Below, one piece after another: positions 22,227 through 33,402 of a DNA stretch of 64,000 nucleotides. Numbering within the stretch: position 1 is the first letter of the stretch; each line of letters starts with the position of its first letter. The notes beneath the pieces are model-generated. The model made no database searches, was not told the DNA's origin, and saw only the letters and a program-made list of their open reading frames with translations. The DNA lies in contig NC_026501.1 in assembly GCF_000182925.2 (NCBI RefSeq), forward strand, positions 8,101,917 to 8,165,916, written 5' to 3'. The position numbers and the translations under genes were made by a program. This DNA comes from Neurospora crassa OR74A (lineage: Eukaryota > Ascomycota > Sordariomycetes > Sordariales > Sordariaceae).

Positions 22227-23141
22227 CTAGAGTCTGTCGCAGTGCAGCCAAGGTGTGTGATGTGAGTTCTCAGCCTTCCTTTTTGTGCTAGGTACGCTCA
22301 TGCGTTTGCTTTTGGCCTCCTCTTCCCACATGCGTGTTGCTGCCTGCCACTGTTTCTCCTTGAGGGAAGTGTAGAAGGGCAGGTGGTCGACGGTGTTGGC
22401 AAGGAATACGGTGGTGTTCCTCCAGATCTGAGCGGGAATTTTGAGCCACTTGTGGCGGGGTTTGTCTTCTGAGTCTTCCGGGTCATTCGTGAAAATGGGT
22501 TTGGTATTTTCCTCCTCGTGCTCTGTTGAGGCCAAAGACGAGCCCTGTTCACTCGTCTGTTGGTTTTCTTGCATGTCTCGCATAGATGTTGCCGCGTCCA
22601 CCTCTTCTTGCTGCTCAGGGGCTGGCAACTGCCAGTGTTCCGATCTGTTCCGAGTTCTTCGACCCTTTTTGCTGTCCAGGGTCCTGATCAAGTCGGACAG
22701 CATGCGATTTCGTGAATTTGAAGGTTCGTTCATACTGAACTCACTGAGCAACATGGGCTTCCTAGGGTCGGTTTTGGTGATGTAGCTTACGCCAGAGACT
22801 GGAACGACGGCAGTGATTGGGTTCAGTCCCGGTCGCTTTCTGGGTTCCGCCTCGGCGAGCTTGTCAATTATAGACATCATGTGGAGGTGATCTTGGTCGA
22901 TTTCGGTCGGAATTGGTGCCGGCACAGCAAAGGTGACTCGCTTTCGCTTCCTTGTCTCGCCATTTGGAAGGGTAGGTCCAAGCTTAGTAGTGGTGGGCTG
23001 CTTCTTTTGCTTCTGTAGCCCCTCGGTCAGAAGAGGTCGGGAGCTTCTGTCATGCATGTCCTCATTTTCCTCTTCCCACACAGGGGCGTGCTCGCCGGTG
23101 TTAAGACGCCTCATGGTGTAAATGATTGCAGGAAGCGGCAT
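22227..23141 (-). CDS. hypothetical protein, basic and disordered
   Basis: Single open frame of 304 aa starting MPLPAIIYTMRRLNTGEHAP. I recognise no domain. The composition is that of a real but disordered protein: Glu/Lys/Gln rich, few hydrophobic runs, balanced codon use. A cluster RKRKRVTFAVP (near residues 66-76) combines a possible nuclear localisation signal with a match to the RVxF docking motif for protein phosphatase 1. The C-terminal third (HKWLKIPAQIWRNTTVFLAN, then LPFYTSLKEKQWQAATRMWE) looks more ordered and may be the conserved part. The start could instead be the Met at residue 10. Upstream exons cannot be excluded. Confidence 0.55.
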   Translation of the reverse strand: MPLPAIIYTMRRLNTGEHAPVWEEENEDMHDRSSRPLLTEGLQKQKKQPTTTKLGPTLPNGETRKRKRVTFAVPAPIPTEIDQDHLHMMSIIDKLAEAEPRKRPGLNPITAVVPVSGVSYITKTDPRKPMLLSEFSMNEPSNSRNRMLSDLIRTLDSKKGRRTRNRSEHWQLPAPEQQEEVDAATSMRDMQENQQTSEQGSSLASTEHEEENTKPIFTNDPEDSEDKPRHKWLKIPAQIWRNTTVFLANTVDHLPFYTSLKEKQWQAATRMWEEEAKSKRMSVPSTKRKAENSHHTPWLHCDRL

Positions 23142-26100
23142 CTTCTCTGGAAGCTTCCCTTGATGTATCCGTGTTCTTGTGCTCTGAACAGCTTCGCGGT
23201 GCTGTGGTCTTGGGTGGAAGTGTGTTGATCCGCGGTAACTCCCTGCAGTAACTCGGTCAAAATGTTGTCAAAATGTTGAACATAATATGGCAAAGGGCCT
23301 TTGAACTAACATACCTCGAAATGTTGGATTTGTTGACTAGGCACAATCTTGGCCACGTAGCATGAATGAGGAAGAGGTGTTTCAACTTCGCAGAAGACGA
23401 TATGAGAACCAGGATAGAACGGCGAGATTTTGGGAGATGAATACTGGGAAGCACAAACACATCCAAAGGGAGGGGCAAGGGTGGTTTTATAGTGCTTCTC
23501 GGAGAATACGTGAGAGCATATTCGTGTCCTTTATGCAAGTCCGGCAAGTCGGGTTGTGTGAGCTACTGTTTGAGCTGCGATGCATCTATACGCATTCTCA
23601 ACTCCGGAAGTTACTTGTCCTAACATTCAACCAACTGCGTGTCACGGACCCGTCCCAGATCAAGAGAAAACCAGCAATATCCTATCCACGCATACTGTCA
23701 TCAGAGATACTTGCCTAATATGACGGACGGTGCAGGTAACAATCCTATAAAGGTGTCTTTCTGTCCTCCTGGCTGCCATCCATATGCATTGTTCACCACG
23801 CTGGTGTATATGAGGTAGAACTTCACAAGCCACTCGGACCAAGCCATAAACAAGGAACAAGAAAGATATGATGCACGTACACTTGGAAGGCTCAGTATAA
23901 AGCTTGAGTCAGATAGCTGCACAAGTAGGGATATGCAGGTATAAATAGGTATATTGCAAATGCTCTTGCGTTCCACCCGTTTCCACGTCCAGACGGATCA
24001 TCCTGATGGTGTTACCACTCGAAAAGGCAGAAAAAAAAAAAGAAAAAAAAAAAAAGAAAAAAAGGCTGGCAATGCCTTGAGATTTTCCAGTCTGCATATT
24101 CGCGAGTTCCTATACTGTTGAAAGTGGTGCCATTTTTGAATCCCCAAATTCCGGCCTACACAGTCCGGTAGTAAACTGCCACCACGCCCCTTCCCCGTTC
24201 ACCCTCCTCACCTCAAGCACACCTTCCTCCGCCCTTTCAATACCGAAGCGCCCGCAACTATTCCCTTCCAACCATCACATGCTTCCTGTCACTTCTTTCT
24301 TGCATGTCGCTCGTGTTCGCCGGAACCGACACAGGCCTCGGCTCTTCTCAGCCCTCATAGAGGTGCTACGCGTCAGGTCTACGCCGTGCCTCCGCTGACG
24401 ACGCAATGACCGACGACCGCCAATAGCCACTATCGTCGACGACCTCCACACTTGTACCTGCACTGGTCGGCATACGCAACGAAGTGGTCGCTCCATAGTC
24501 GTTGCACTTCACACGAACTTTCAGTACCAGCACAGGCCCTCCTAGGACGTCCTGTTGGGTTTGGGTTGCAGCATTTCCAAGCCTTTTTTGGACTCGAACT
24601 TTTTTCTCGTCATGTCTGGCTACCAATGATATGGATGCCCGGCTTTGTTTGGGGCAATGTCGGGTTGAGAGAATTTGGTGGCGTAGACGCGAGAAGTTTA
24701 ACACGGCCGGAGAGTGATGGACGATGCAATGGGGAGTGATGAACCCCTAGAAAGAGGGGGTTCCGTGGTTGGTGTACATGACCATCGGCGCCAAAGCAGA
24801 GACTGGTATATCTGGGCACCACATCACTGTGGTTAACGGTTGGAGTCAGTGTGTCAACCACTGCTCGCGGTCTCCAACTGTATCTGGAAGCGTTCACAAC
24901 TCAGCATCAGGCCGAACAGCCTCCTATGTGATCTACGAAAATCATGACTTGATAGCCGATGAACACCCGCTATCATATGACAAAGGCTCTATGAAGAAAA
25001 ACATCTACTTTTTTTTTTCCCGGGGAGGAACTTTCATCCCAGAACACCGACATCGGGTAGAGGTAGGAAATAATCTGACCATTCGGATTATCAGGAGTCT
25101 CTTCGCACGCAAAACCCATCATCAATGCGAAGACTACTTGCTTTGACTAGGCTTATGCTCCTTATTTTTACGCTACGGTACCGTGTAGGATGCCTCTCAT
25201 CACTCCAGGCTCCAAAATCCCCGTTTTCCACGAAGCCAATACAAAGGTTGCCACCCACAATCGGCCTTGATTAACTTCCAGCTACCAGCATACCCTCTTC
25301 GAGCCAATATCAGATCGCTCCCTAGCGAGCGCCCTGAAAATCAACCCTTGATCTCTCAAATGCTACTGCACTCCTCCGAACGTATATCCGCTACTCCGAG
25401 TTTTAGCAATCTACCCCCGCGGACGGCCCCAAGCTTTGTGCGATCACGGATGACGCGGTCCCCTATGTGGCCTTGCCACAATCGCTGCATTTGGAATGGA
25501 TCTTGCAGAACCAGCACAAGTGCTCCTAGTACGAGTTACTGGTTCGGCAGTTGCAGCATCTCCAACCGGATTCCGACATCTTGCTTCTTCTTCTTCTTTT
25601 GACTTCTTGTTGGATCAACTGGCTGGCTGGTTGTTACTTTGATAGCACTAAGGTTGTGCCAATCTTGAGGTCCCGGTGCGAAAAATTATTCGAGTGCGAT
25701 GTGGAAAGAAAAGAGGCAAATGGTAGGTTGTAACAAAGAGCGAATTTCGAGGTTGATATACAAGCTACCTCTACTCGAATTCGGTCAAGACACTTCATGG
25801 GAACTATTACATCACGCTCGCCAACGGCCGAAAGGGGTACATTGGCCACTGCTCAAAGGCCGTTGGCCATCTTGCACGGTGTTTTCCCGCATAATCGCAG
25901 CCTGGATAGGACCTCTACACTGTGTTGAACCTACATCAGTACCCGATGAAATGGCCTTGTGAATCACAGGTACGTTGCCAAAGGAACCAGTTCAGTGCTT
26001 CAAACGGATGGTAAGTCACAGGTAAGCAGTATCGTCAATTTGAATCATTTTTCGGGCGAATACGAGTTCGTTAGGCCCGAGTGATCTTGTAGGCTACCAT

Positions 26101-26542
26101 TTAGGTTTCTAATGGGGATCCAATTCAAACCAACTTCCGGCACCCTCATTATTCGAAAGTTCGCAAACCACAATGGCTTTTCATTGTTCACCGTCCCTGT
26201 CATCCACAACCAGTCTCGACACAGAAATACTTCTTGGCCGCTACCGATCCCACAACACCTCCAGGTCCATGACCCGGGATTTCTCAAAATTTCCAACCCA
26301 ACATCCTCAAAACCAGTACACCCCCTCCCCCCCCCCCCCCCCCCCATGTCCCCTTTTACTTTCCCATATACCCTCTCCTGATCTCCTCCCAAACAAGCCA
26401 CTCCGTCAAAATCGACTTCCTCTCCAGCATCACCCTCAAGTTGTCATCCTGCTCTTCTACCTATCCAGATCTTGTTCGCACCCTCGTCCTGACACATACA
26501 CACACACCCCAACGCCCCTGACATTTCCCATGCCTCCTACAC
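23142..26542. other. long intergenic region with decayed duplicated sequence
   Basis: About 3.4 kb. It holds A-rich tracts near 24030-24062, a C19 tract at 26327-26345, and two stretches near 24490-24580 and 25470-25570 that resemble each other. Open frames are short or broken. One frame near 25780-25880 has coding-like composition (NYYITLANGRKGYIGHCSKA) but no intact gene can be built around it. Confidence 0.45.
26327..26345. repeat. poly(C) tract, 19 nt
   Basis: Uninterrupted C run in noncoding DNA, just downstream of the hypothetical gene on the minus strand. Confidence 0.9.
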
Positions 26543-27670
26543 CTAGCACAACGAAATTCCCAACTTTTTATTGTTGGAAGCGCAGTTACAGTATTCCCAA
26601 CTCTCCTCCTGGTCGAGATAAGAGATGTCAAAGATGAGGGGTACGGCGCAGCGGGTGCAGTAATAGGGGGAGGAGGAGGCGGGGTCTGCTGCAGCTTTCG
26701 ATGTGGTTGACGCACGGGATGAGGGGTTGCGGTAGGCGTTGGCGGCCCATGAATCAATGAGTGAAGTCGGTGCAGTCGGTGAGCGGAGGAGAGGCGAGGG
26801 GAGCGGGTCTATCTTGGAGCCGGCTATGGTCATAGCTTTGATTACAGCGCCGGTGCTGGCTTCGACTTCAGAGCCGCCGCCAGCTCCAAGAGAAATTCCA
26901 GCGATAGCGGTGTCGTTGCGGGTGGGGGAATATTCTCTCTGTGGTGATGATGACGAATTGGATAAAGAGGATGCCAGGAGAGGGGATGTCTGGAATGGCT
27001 TCCGTGGGCAGTAGGCGGGGAAAGCGTAGTATGCCGGTCGAGTTTCGCGGATAGGGTGCGACTGATGTTGTTGGTCAGGGATGCTCGGGCGGTGCCTTTT
27101 GTCGTATTGGTAGTCTTGAGGGTCAAAAGGTTCTGCGATGAGTGACGCTGGAGGAGATAGGGGTGAGTGGTCATGTTCCTCGTATGAGTCTGGCCATGCG
27201 GCCGGGGGAGGATCAGGGATTTGGCTTTCAGCAGAGACAGGCGCGTTGGAGGCAGTTAATATCCCGAATTTGTGGAAATTGCGAAGAGACTCGAGGCCCC
27301 GACTTGTCCTTGTTGCTCCGGGTATGTTAGTCGGAAAGGTGATAGGATGCTCTGTGATAGTGGGTGAGACTAGTGGTTCGACGATCGGAGATGGCTTGAG
27401 CAGTCCTGTCAAGAGAGAAGGTTTCGAATTTTGGTTGAACTGTTTCCTCTCTGCTGCAAGAAGTCTGGAGATACCTGATATGCCTCCTTTGGGACAGCTG
27501 AATTCCGCCATTGGCCGCCGAGAGAAGCTTATCACACGAGGCAAGGGGCTGTCACACGATTCCGTCTCAGTGTCCTCCCAGACGTTTGCGTAGCTTGGTT
27601 CTGCCCCGTTCTGGGGGTTGGATGATGAAAAAGTCATGGTCTCTGACGTGGCGTTGTTCTGGATCGGCAA
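26543..27670 (-). CDS. hypothetical protein, Pro/Ser-rich with Cys-containing C-terminus
   Basis: Single frame of 375 aa (MPIQNNATSETMTF); the Met at residue 12 is an alternative start. Most of the protein is low complexity, rich in Ser, Pro and Ala, with polar tracts such as SSLSNSSSSPQREYSP. The C-terminal 45 residues differ: YYCTRCAVPLIFDISYLD, then SWEYCNCASNN and a final Cys. A CxxC and a CxC spaced by about 20 residues could bind zinc. I recognise no family. Confidence that it is a real gene comes from its length, its acidic N-terminus and the ordered Cys-rich tail rather than from homology. Confidence 0.5.
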   Translation of the reverse strand: MPIQNNATSETMTFSSSNPQNGAEPSYANVWEDTETESCDSPLPRVISFSRRPMAEFSCPKGGISGISRLLAAERKQFNQNSKPSLLTGLLKPSPIVEPLVSPTITEHPITFPTNIPGATRTSRGLESLRNFHKFGILTASNAPVSAESQIPDPPPAAWPDSYEEHDHSPLSPPASLIAEPFDPQDYQYDKRHRPSIPDQQHQSHPIRETRPAYYAFPAYCPRKPFQTSPLLASSLSNSSSSPQREYSPTRNDTAIAGISLGAGGGSEVEASTGAVIKAMTIAGSKIDPLPSPLLRSPTAPTSLIDSWAANAYRNPSSRASTTSKAAADPASSSPYYCTRCAVPLIFDISYLDQEESWEYCNCASNNKKLGISLC

Positions 27671-28825
27671 TCGTGCTGTGCTCGGTCGGTGTTGATGGTA
27701 AGCCTCAACTCAAACATGATGACGGATGAAGTTAGAGGAGGGGAGGCGTTTTCTTATACACGGCGCGATGCATCCGACGCGTTCTTCGCCTGTTGCATAT
27801 TGCAAGGCGAGTATCCGTGCAGTACGCGATTCCTCAAACACACCATCTGCGAGCGAAAAACGATGCAAAGTTGCTTAATCGTACAGCTTTTCTTGGGGCA
27901 AAGTGCTGGCGTTATGCATGTGGTAGCTGCTGAGTGGGGGAAATGTTCAACGAACAATGGCTTAACGTCGAAAACATGGCCTTGGAGGCAGGAACCTGTC
28001 GTAATATCAGGTGAAGAATTACTCCTGTAATGCTGGGTAGAGTAGAACTTACTCTGATCAAGTTCGCGGCCTTTTAATTACCAAAGCACGCGGTCTTTTG
28101 GCATGTTCGTTTTGGATGCCTGTGGTGTTGATAGGGTCGGGGCATCAGTGACTGCGCCTCAGACATAAATAATCAAGAAAACAAAAAGACGATGCTCCAA
28201 AGTTTAGAGACGTGGAGATCCCAAGAGCACTTACGGTGGTGAGAACACCCTGAGACCATGACCCGTCCGACAGAGTTGACCATGATCGCGATGATCACCA
28301 ATCAAGTCCATTATGCTCAGCCATGTCATGTCGCGTTTAATGGCTTCGTTCGATTCGCCGTCAGAGTCTCGACTACTTACAAATGGGAAGGTAAAGGGAC
28401 GAATGGGACTGGATAAAGGTGCTGGAGTGATCACAGCCACCGAGATCGTCTGAGTTCATATAAGAAGGCCTCATTTCTCCCAGAAGATAATGTTGCACCA
28501 TGCCGACAGATTGCAGGAACGATTATCGAATGCAAACACCAGGAACAGGTATCTTGACTGACAATGCCAGGAAAAAAAAAGGAACAAAAAGAAAAAAAAA
28601 AACCAACATGAAATTCATGATACAGACGAGCCAACTCGCCAGCCCAAACCTGTCTCAAACCCAATTCCTATGCCCTACCAACGCCATCAATCACTGATAC
28701 TTTCCTGCAGTATGATATCGTACGGCCGGTGTTAAGTCCTTCGATGACACATCCCTTTATTGAATACCCGGCTTCAACCTGATCCAAGCCGTGTCTTCTA
28801 CGTGACGCCTGCGCCACTCCGTTCC
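27671..28825. other. intergenic
   Basis: About 1.15 kb with short overlapping frames only. A-rich tracts lie near 28569-28605. Confidence 0.5.
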
Positions 28826-30020
28826 TCAAGCGCCGGAAACCTTGACCTCCTCTGTCAACGTTGTTGTTTCGACACTCTCCTTAACCGAGGCAGACTCGCT
28901 CTGCTGCACTTCCTGCTGAGTTGCCGCAATTGGTTCTTTCTCTGCAACAGCCTCAGGACTAGGCGAGCTACTGCCGCTGCTGCTCACGTCGTGCACATGC
29001 AGTACCTTATCGACATCATGAACCAGCTGCGAGACCTCATCATGGAGCTCGACCTGGCGTTTTGACGAACCCTCCAACTGCCTGTCCGCCTCCTCATCGC
29101 CTACCAGCTTCCTCCACTCGGCCTCCAGCTCCTCGCGCCACCCGAGCGCGCTAGCCAGCTGCCGCACACCAGTGTCGCAGTCTCCGAGGACAAGGACGTC
29201 ATCGGGTTGAGAGCCCAGAGACCCTACGCGTTCCATGTTGAACAAGACGCGAGGAACTTCGAAGGGGGCAAGATCGGGAAGACCGGCGAAAGGATGGACG
29301 GTTAAGCTGGTGCCGAGAACGAGGATCAGATCAGCTTCCTCGGCCATGTGCCTCCTGTCGAAGAATAGGGAGGGCAGGTTCTCGTGGAAGAAGACGATGT
29401 CGGGCTTGACCAGACCGTTGCACTTTTCGCAGTGTGGGACCTCGGCACGGCTGACATGTTCGCGCATCTTATCGTCCGGGTAGGGCGTCTTGCAATCGAT
29501 GCAGCGTTGGGAAGCGAAGCTGCCGTGGGCCTCGACGATCAGGTCGGCGGGGACACCGGCGGCGCGCTCCAAACAGTCAATGTTCTGCGTGAAGAGCTGG
29601 TACAGGAGGCCCTTGGTGGCGAGGAGGCTGATGAAGACATGCGAGATGGTAGGGTGGAATTTGCCTGGATAAAGGTCTTTTGCGAGCACGTAGAATGGCT
29701 TGGGGTTTTCCTTGAAAAAAGGCAAGCTGAAGACATCTTCGGGCTCTTCAAGTTCCAAGGCGGCCAAGTTGGCGTAGAGGCCAGTCTCGGGAGAGCGGAA
29801 GTCAGGAACTGCAAACGCGGGTGAGCAAACAGGATCGGGAAAATTGGCATTGATGGGAACCCAACTTACTGCCAGCAGCAGTCGAAATACCCGCGCCCGT
29901 CAAGACAACAACCTTGCGAGCTTTACCGGACTTGATGTAGTCGGCAACCGCAGGCAGGCTGCGCTCTGAGAGGTTCTCAGGCTTGGTCGTTTCAGGAACG
30001 GCAGAAACTTCTTGACCCAT
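28826..30020 (-). CDS. hst2: Hst2/SIRT2-type NAD-dependent protein deacetylase
   Basis: Two exons, 30020-29870 and 29808-28826 (61-nt intron), giving 377 aa. The sirtuin core is complete: GAGISTAAGIPDFR (the intron falls inside this motif), TQNID, the catalytic VEAHGS, two CxxC zinc pairs (CIDC and CEKC), GTSL, and VLGDCD near the end of the fold. The class I context and moderate length fit Hst2/SIRT2, which deacetylates histone H4K16 and cytosolic substrates. The last 80 residues are acidic and Ser-rich, probably disordered. The start at MGQEVS is preferred; G2 and S6 fit an N-myristoylation motif. The frame stays open for 100 codons upstream and includes a KKPKKPKKPKKPRRK run, so a longer form is conceivable. 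I recall a Neurospora sirtuin at the corresponding locus (nst series), not verified. Confidence 0.92.
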
Positions 30021-31013
30021 TTTCCTTCGCGGCTTCTTTGGCTTCTTGGGTTTTTTGGGTTTCTTTTGGGTTTTCCCACCGACGGCAAAATCGTCAAAGC
30101 CGACAAAGTCGTCGTCGTTTTGGTAGTCCGCGAGTGTTCCTTTGGCGCTGAGGCCGTGAGTCCCGTGTCGGCCTATTTTGACGAATTTCCGGCGATAAAA
30201 GTGTGAGATACGAACAAACAAAACGGTCGATCTTTTCTTGTAACAATGTATGTGCAGCGTTGATGAGAATAAGCGTGATGTTTCGCCTTGTTGAATGAAT
30301 GTGAGTAGAAACACAGACAAATGATGGAATAAGATCCGAGTGTGATGTTCAAGTTGATGGAAAAGGCGACGACGAGGCTCCAGCTGAGGTTACAGTGGAC
30401 GTCGGGCCTGAGGGCTTGGTTTACATCATCCACTGGCGGGTTTGTCAGGTCCCCGAAACAAACGAGACACATCGACTGACTAGTCCGGCACGGGGCGGGC
30501 GGGGACGGGACCTCCCTCCTCTTATCGCCCGCCGTAGACCGCCCGGTCGGCTTGCAAATTTCTGACAGCGGGGAATTGTGGAGACACGGCGCCTCTAGCC
30601 AGGGGCACAGAAGGCACAGGGCAGGCAACCACAGCCCTACCGATTGGTGAAGACCCCTGGGCGATCGTTCTGGCGCAGAGCGAGATTTGTCACCTACCCT
30701 GCACTTTCACGGTACAGCTCGATAGCACGTACTAGAACAACCATATCATATTGGAGCAGGGTTGCCGTCGAGCAGGATAACGCACTAGCAGCTAGACGTG
30801 TTTTGAACCGCCATTTGATTACATTATTGATTAATATCTAGTGGAAAATCTATGTAAACAAGGGACGCCGGAAAGTCTAAGGTCTAGCATCTATCACGTC
30901 AACGTAAAAAAAAAAAAAAAAAAGCTTTACACACGCGAACCGAAGCCAGTCTAAGGGAAAATAAACAGGCCGAAAAAAACAGAGATATTCTCATACAACT
31001 CAATCCACGACAC
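30021..31013. other. intergenic between sirtuin and ankyrin gene
   Basis: About 1 kb. It holds the sirtuin promoter and the 3' region of the ankyrin gene; an A18 tract is at 30906-30923. No gene seen. Confidence 0.5.
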
Positions 31014-33402
31014 TCACTCATCCCCCATCACAACCCCCGTCTCCAAGTACAGCACCACCTCCGCATGCCTCCCCACCCTCCTCATCGCCTCCGTCATCGG
31101 CATATATCCCTTTACACTCATCCTCTGAATCGCCAAATCCAACGGCGTCTGTCCCGTGCGATTCATTGTCCTCTGCAAGTCCCGATCATGAGTGCACAGC
31201 ACCACCACGGCACTCAGCAATCCCAGTTCGGCCGCGTGGTGCAAAGCGTTGTTGCCGTCGATGTCGACTAGCTCCGGCCGCGCGCCGTGCGCAAGCAGGA
31301 GGTGGAGGCATTCCCTTAGCATGTCGGATGGTTGTGACGGATAGTGGGGGTGGTGGTGGTTGCCCCAGGCGAAACCACGGAGGAGGGTCATGAGGGGAGT
31401 GCGGAAGTGGGGGAGGTCGCGGTTGTTGGGGTCTTCGGGGACGTCGCCCGCGAGGGCGAGGGCGAGGACTTGGGGAAAGGAGAGGCTGGTGGTGGTAGCT
31501 GTATTGGTGAGTGTAGGGGATCTTTGGTGCTGGTTGACTGCCATGGTGGCGCTGGGTTCGATGACGTCGACGTCAAGGTCGAGGAAGCTGGTGTCGCCGA
31601 AGGACGGGGGTGGGGGAGTGGCGGAGGGAGGGGTGTAATAGCAGAGGTTTTCGGTGGTGGGCGGACACAGGTTGCGCCCGACGTTGAGGGAGGCGACAAT
31701 TTGGTGGAGGTTGTTGCGGCCCTGGGGGTTGACGGGGACGTGGGCGAAGAGGGAAGGGGGTCTGATCCAGACGGTACGGTAGGCTGTGCCGTAACGGGCG
31801 AAAAAGTAGTCACAGTAGGCTGAGGCAGCTTCGAGTTGGGAGGGGTCGGGGATGAGGCTGTTGCCTTCGATAACGTTTAGACGAGCTCGGATAGCTTGGA
31901 TTAGAGGCGGTTGAGGGGTATGATGAGGGCTGAGGCTGGGGCTGGAGGGGTGCCTGAGGAGAAAGAGGCGAGTGGCTTCGGGGAGGTAGGAGAAGATGGT
32001 TTCGAGGGCCTCAATAGTGAAGTCGAGACGAGCCGTAAGGCGCTCGATGAATGTCATGCCGGAAGAGTCCAGTTGACAGAAATTGAACTCGCGGCCAACG
32101 AGATATCTCGTGAAGTGAGCGAGTTCGTTGATGTCAAGTGATCTAGGGTTGAGCACGTGAAAGAAGAGCTCATTAAGGTGGTTCGGTGTATTGAGGGTCA
32201 CGGTTGTCGACATCGCCATGATCCGGAAGAGGACAGGCCCAGGAGCTATCCATCGGGCGGCAACATGAAGTGCGGTGTTTCCCAACCCGTCCTGGTCGTT
32301 CACTTCCTCGGCGGCGCAGACAAAGGTATCGGCCGATCGGTTGCCAAAACACACCGCACTGATGCGCTTGTGGATGCACCATGCCTTTTTGCTGCAACAG
32401 TGTTTGAGAAGCTCTTGGTTTGCACGGCTGTCGGCGTTTTGCGCATACTTGTCGCTATAGTCTATCGGGTCTTCAGGAGACAAGGCTTTGCCCTCTGGAA
32501 CTGTAGACTTCTTCTTCCCTCGTCCTTCATATAGCGTGGCGGATGAGTTCGACCTAGATAAGAACGATCGCTGGTTCCAATGGGGAGAGGCACAAGAAGA
32601 GGCGTTACTACTCGAGCATATGGAAAGTCCGCTCAAGAGACTAACGACGTCGGCCAAGAATGACGAAGTGCGTCCCGGAAGCTTCACCCTCAAACTTTCC
32701 ACCCGACTGCATCGCCTCTCCTTGATGCTCTTGGAGTTGTGCTTGAAGATCCTTCCTGTCGATGCTGGTACCTCAAGGGCAGACATGTCGGCTTCTGGCG
32801 AGTCGAAGCTTGTTGCTGTGGAGGAACCTGGTGGTATTGAGCTCAGGTCGCTTGCACTCGCCTTCTCCAACCCCAAATGGCGCGATATGCTGAGCTGGGT
32901 CATCTCTCGCCCCAAACGCTTCGTCGGACAGCTGGTACCAAGGGACTGCTGCCGCCATCTGGACGGATTCTTGGCCAGAAGAATGGCACAGTCAGTCTCG
33001 TCTCCCTTTGGTGGCTCCGAAACCGGACGATCATCCCTCATGGACCTCAGATAGGCCAGTCGCCTTTCCATCAACGTTCGGCTTTTGGGCCTCCTCTGAC
33101 GGTAGGACTTTGACAGAAGCTCGTTAAGCAGACATTGTGTATGTCGAGGTCTGTAAGTTGCAGTCAGTACTGGTGGTCATGGGCAGGATAAGGGTGGAAA
33201 TGTCCTACTTTGGTTGGAATGGCCCTTCGGCAAGAAGGTCAAGGATCTCCTTCAACGACAGGCCCGACTCGGGAGTACAGAGATACAGCCGGAGAAGTTT
33301 CCTCTTTCGTGATGGCGTCCAGTCGATCGCCGGCCGTCCCCTTCGCCGGACTTGAGACTCGCCCGTTGGTTTTGTGATCTTTCCATCTTTCGTTCTGGGC
33401 AT
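31014..33402 (-). CDS. ankyrin-repeat protein with Clr5-like N-terminal domain
   Basis: Two exons, 33402-33209 and 33150-31014, with a 58-nt intron (GTAGGA donor, TACTGAC branch point), giving 776 aa. The N-terminus starts MPRTKDGKITKPTGESQVRRRGRPAI, which includes an AT-hook-like RRRGRP. It continues into a helical segment from Trp28 (RKRKLLRLYLC, LSLKEILDLLAEGPFQPK) that resembles the fungal Clr5 domain. The middle is Ser-rich and then Cys-containing (LLKHCCSKKAWCIHKR). Ankyrin-like units are seen near residues 350-366 (DGLGNTALHVAAR) and 680-745 (LLLAHGARPELVDIDGNNAL, then RTGQTPLDLAI). The family is common in filamentous fungi but its function is not established; nuclear protein-protein interaction or DNA binding is an inference. 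Confidence 0.78.

Noticed and set aside
31344-31823. Gly/Val-rich 159-aa plus-strand frame
   Set aside because: Antisense of the Pro/Ser-rich part of the ankyrin protein.
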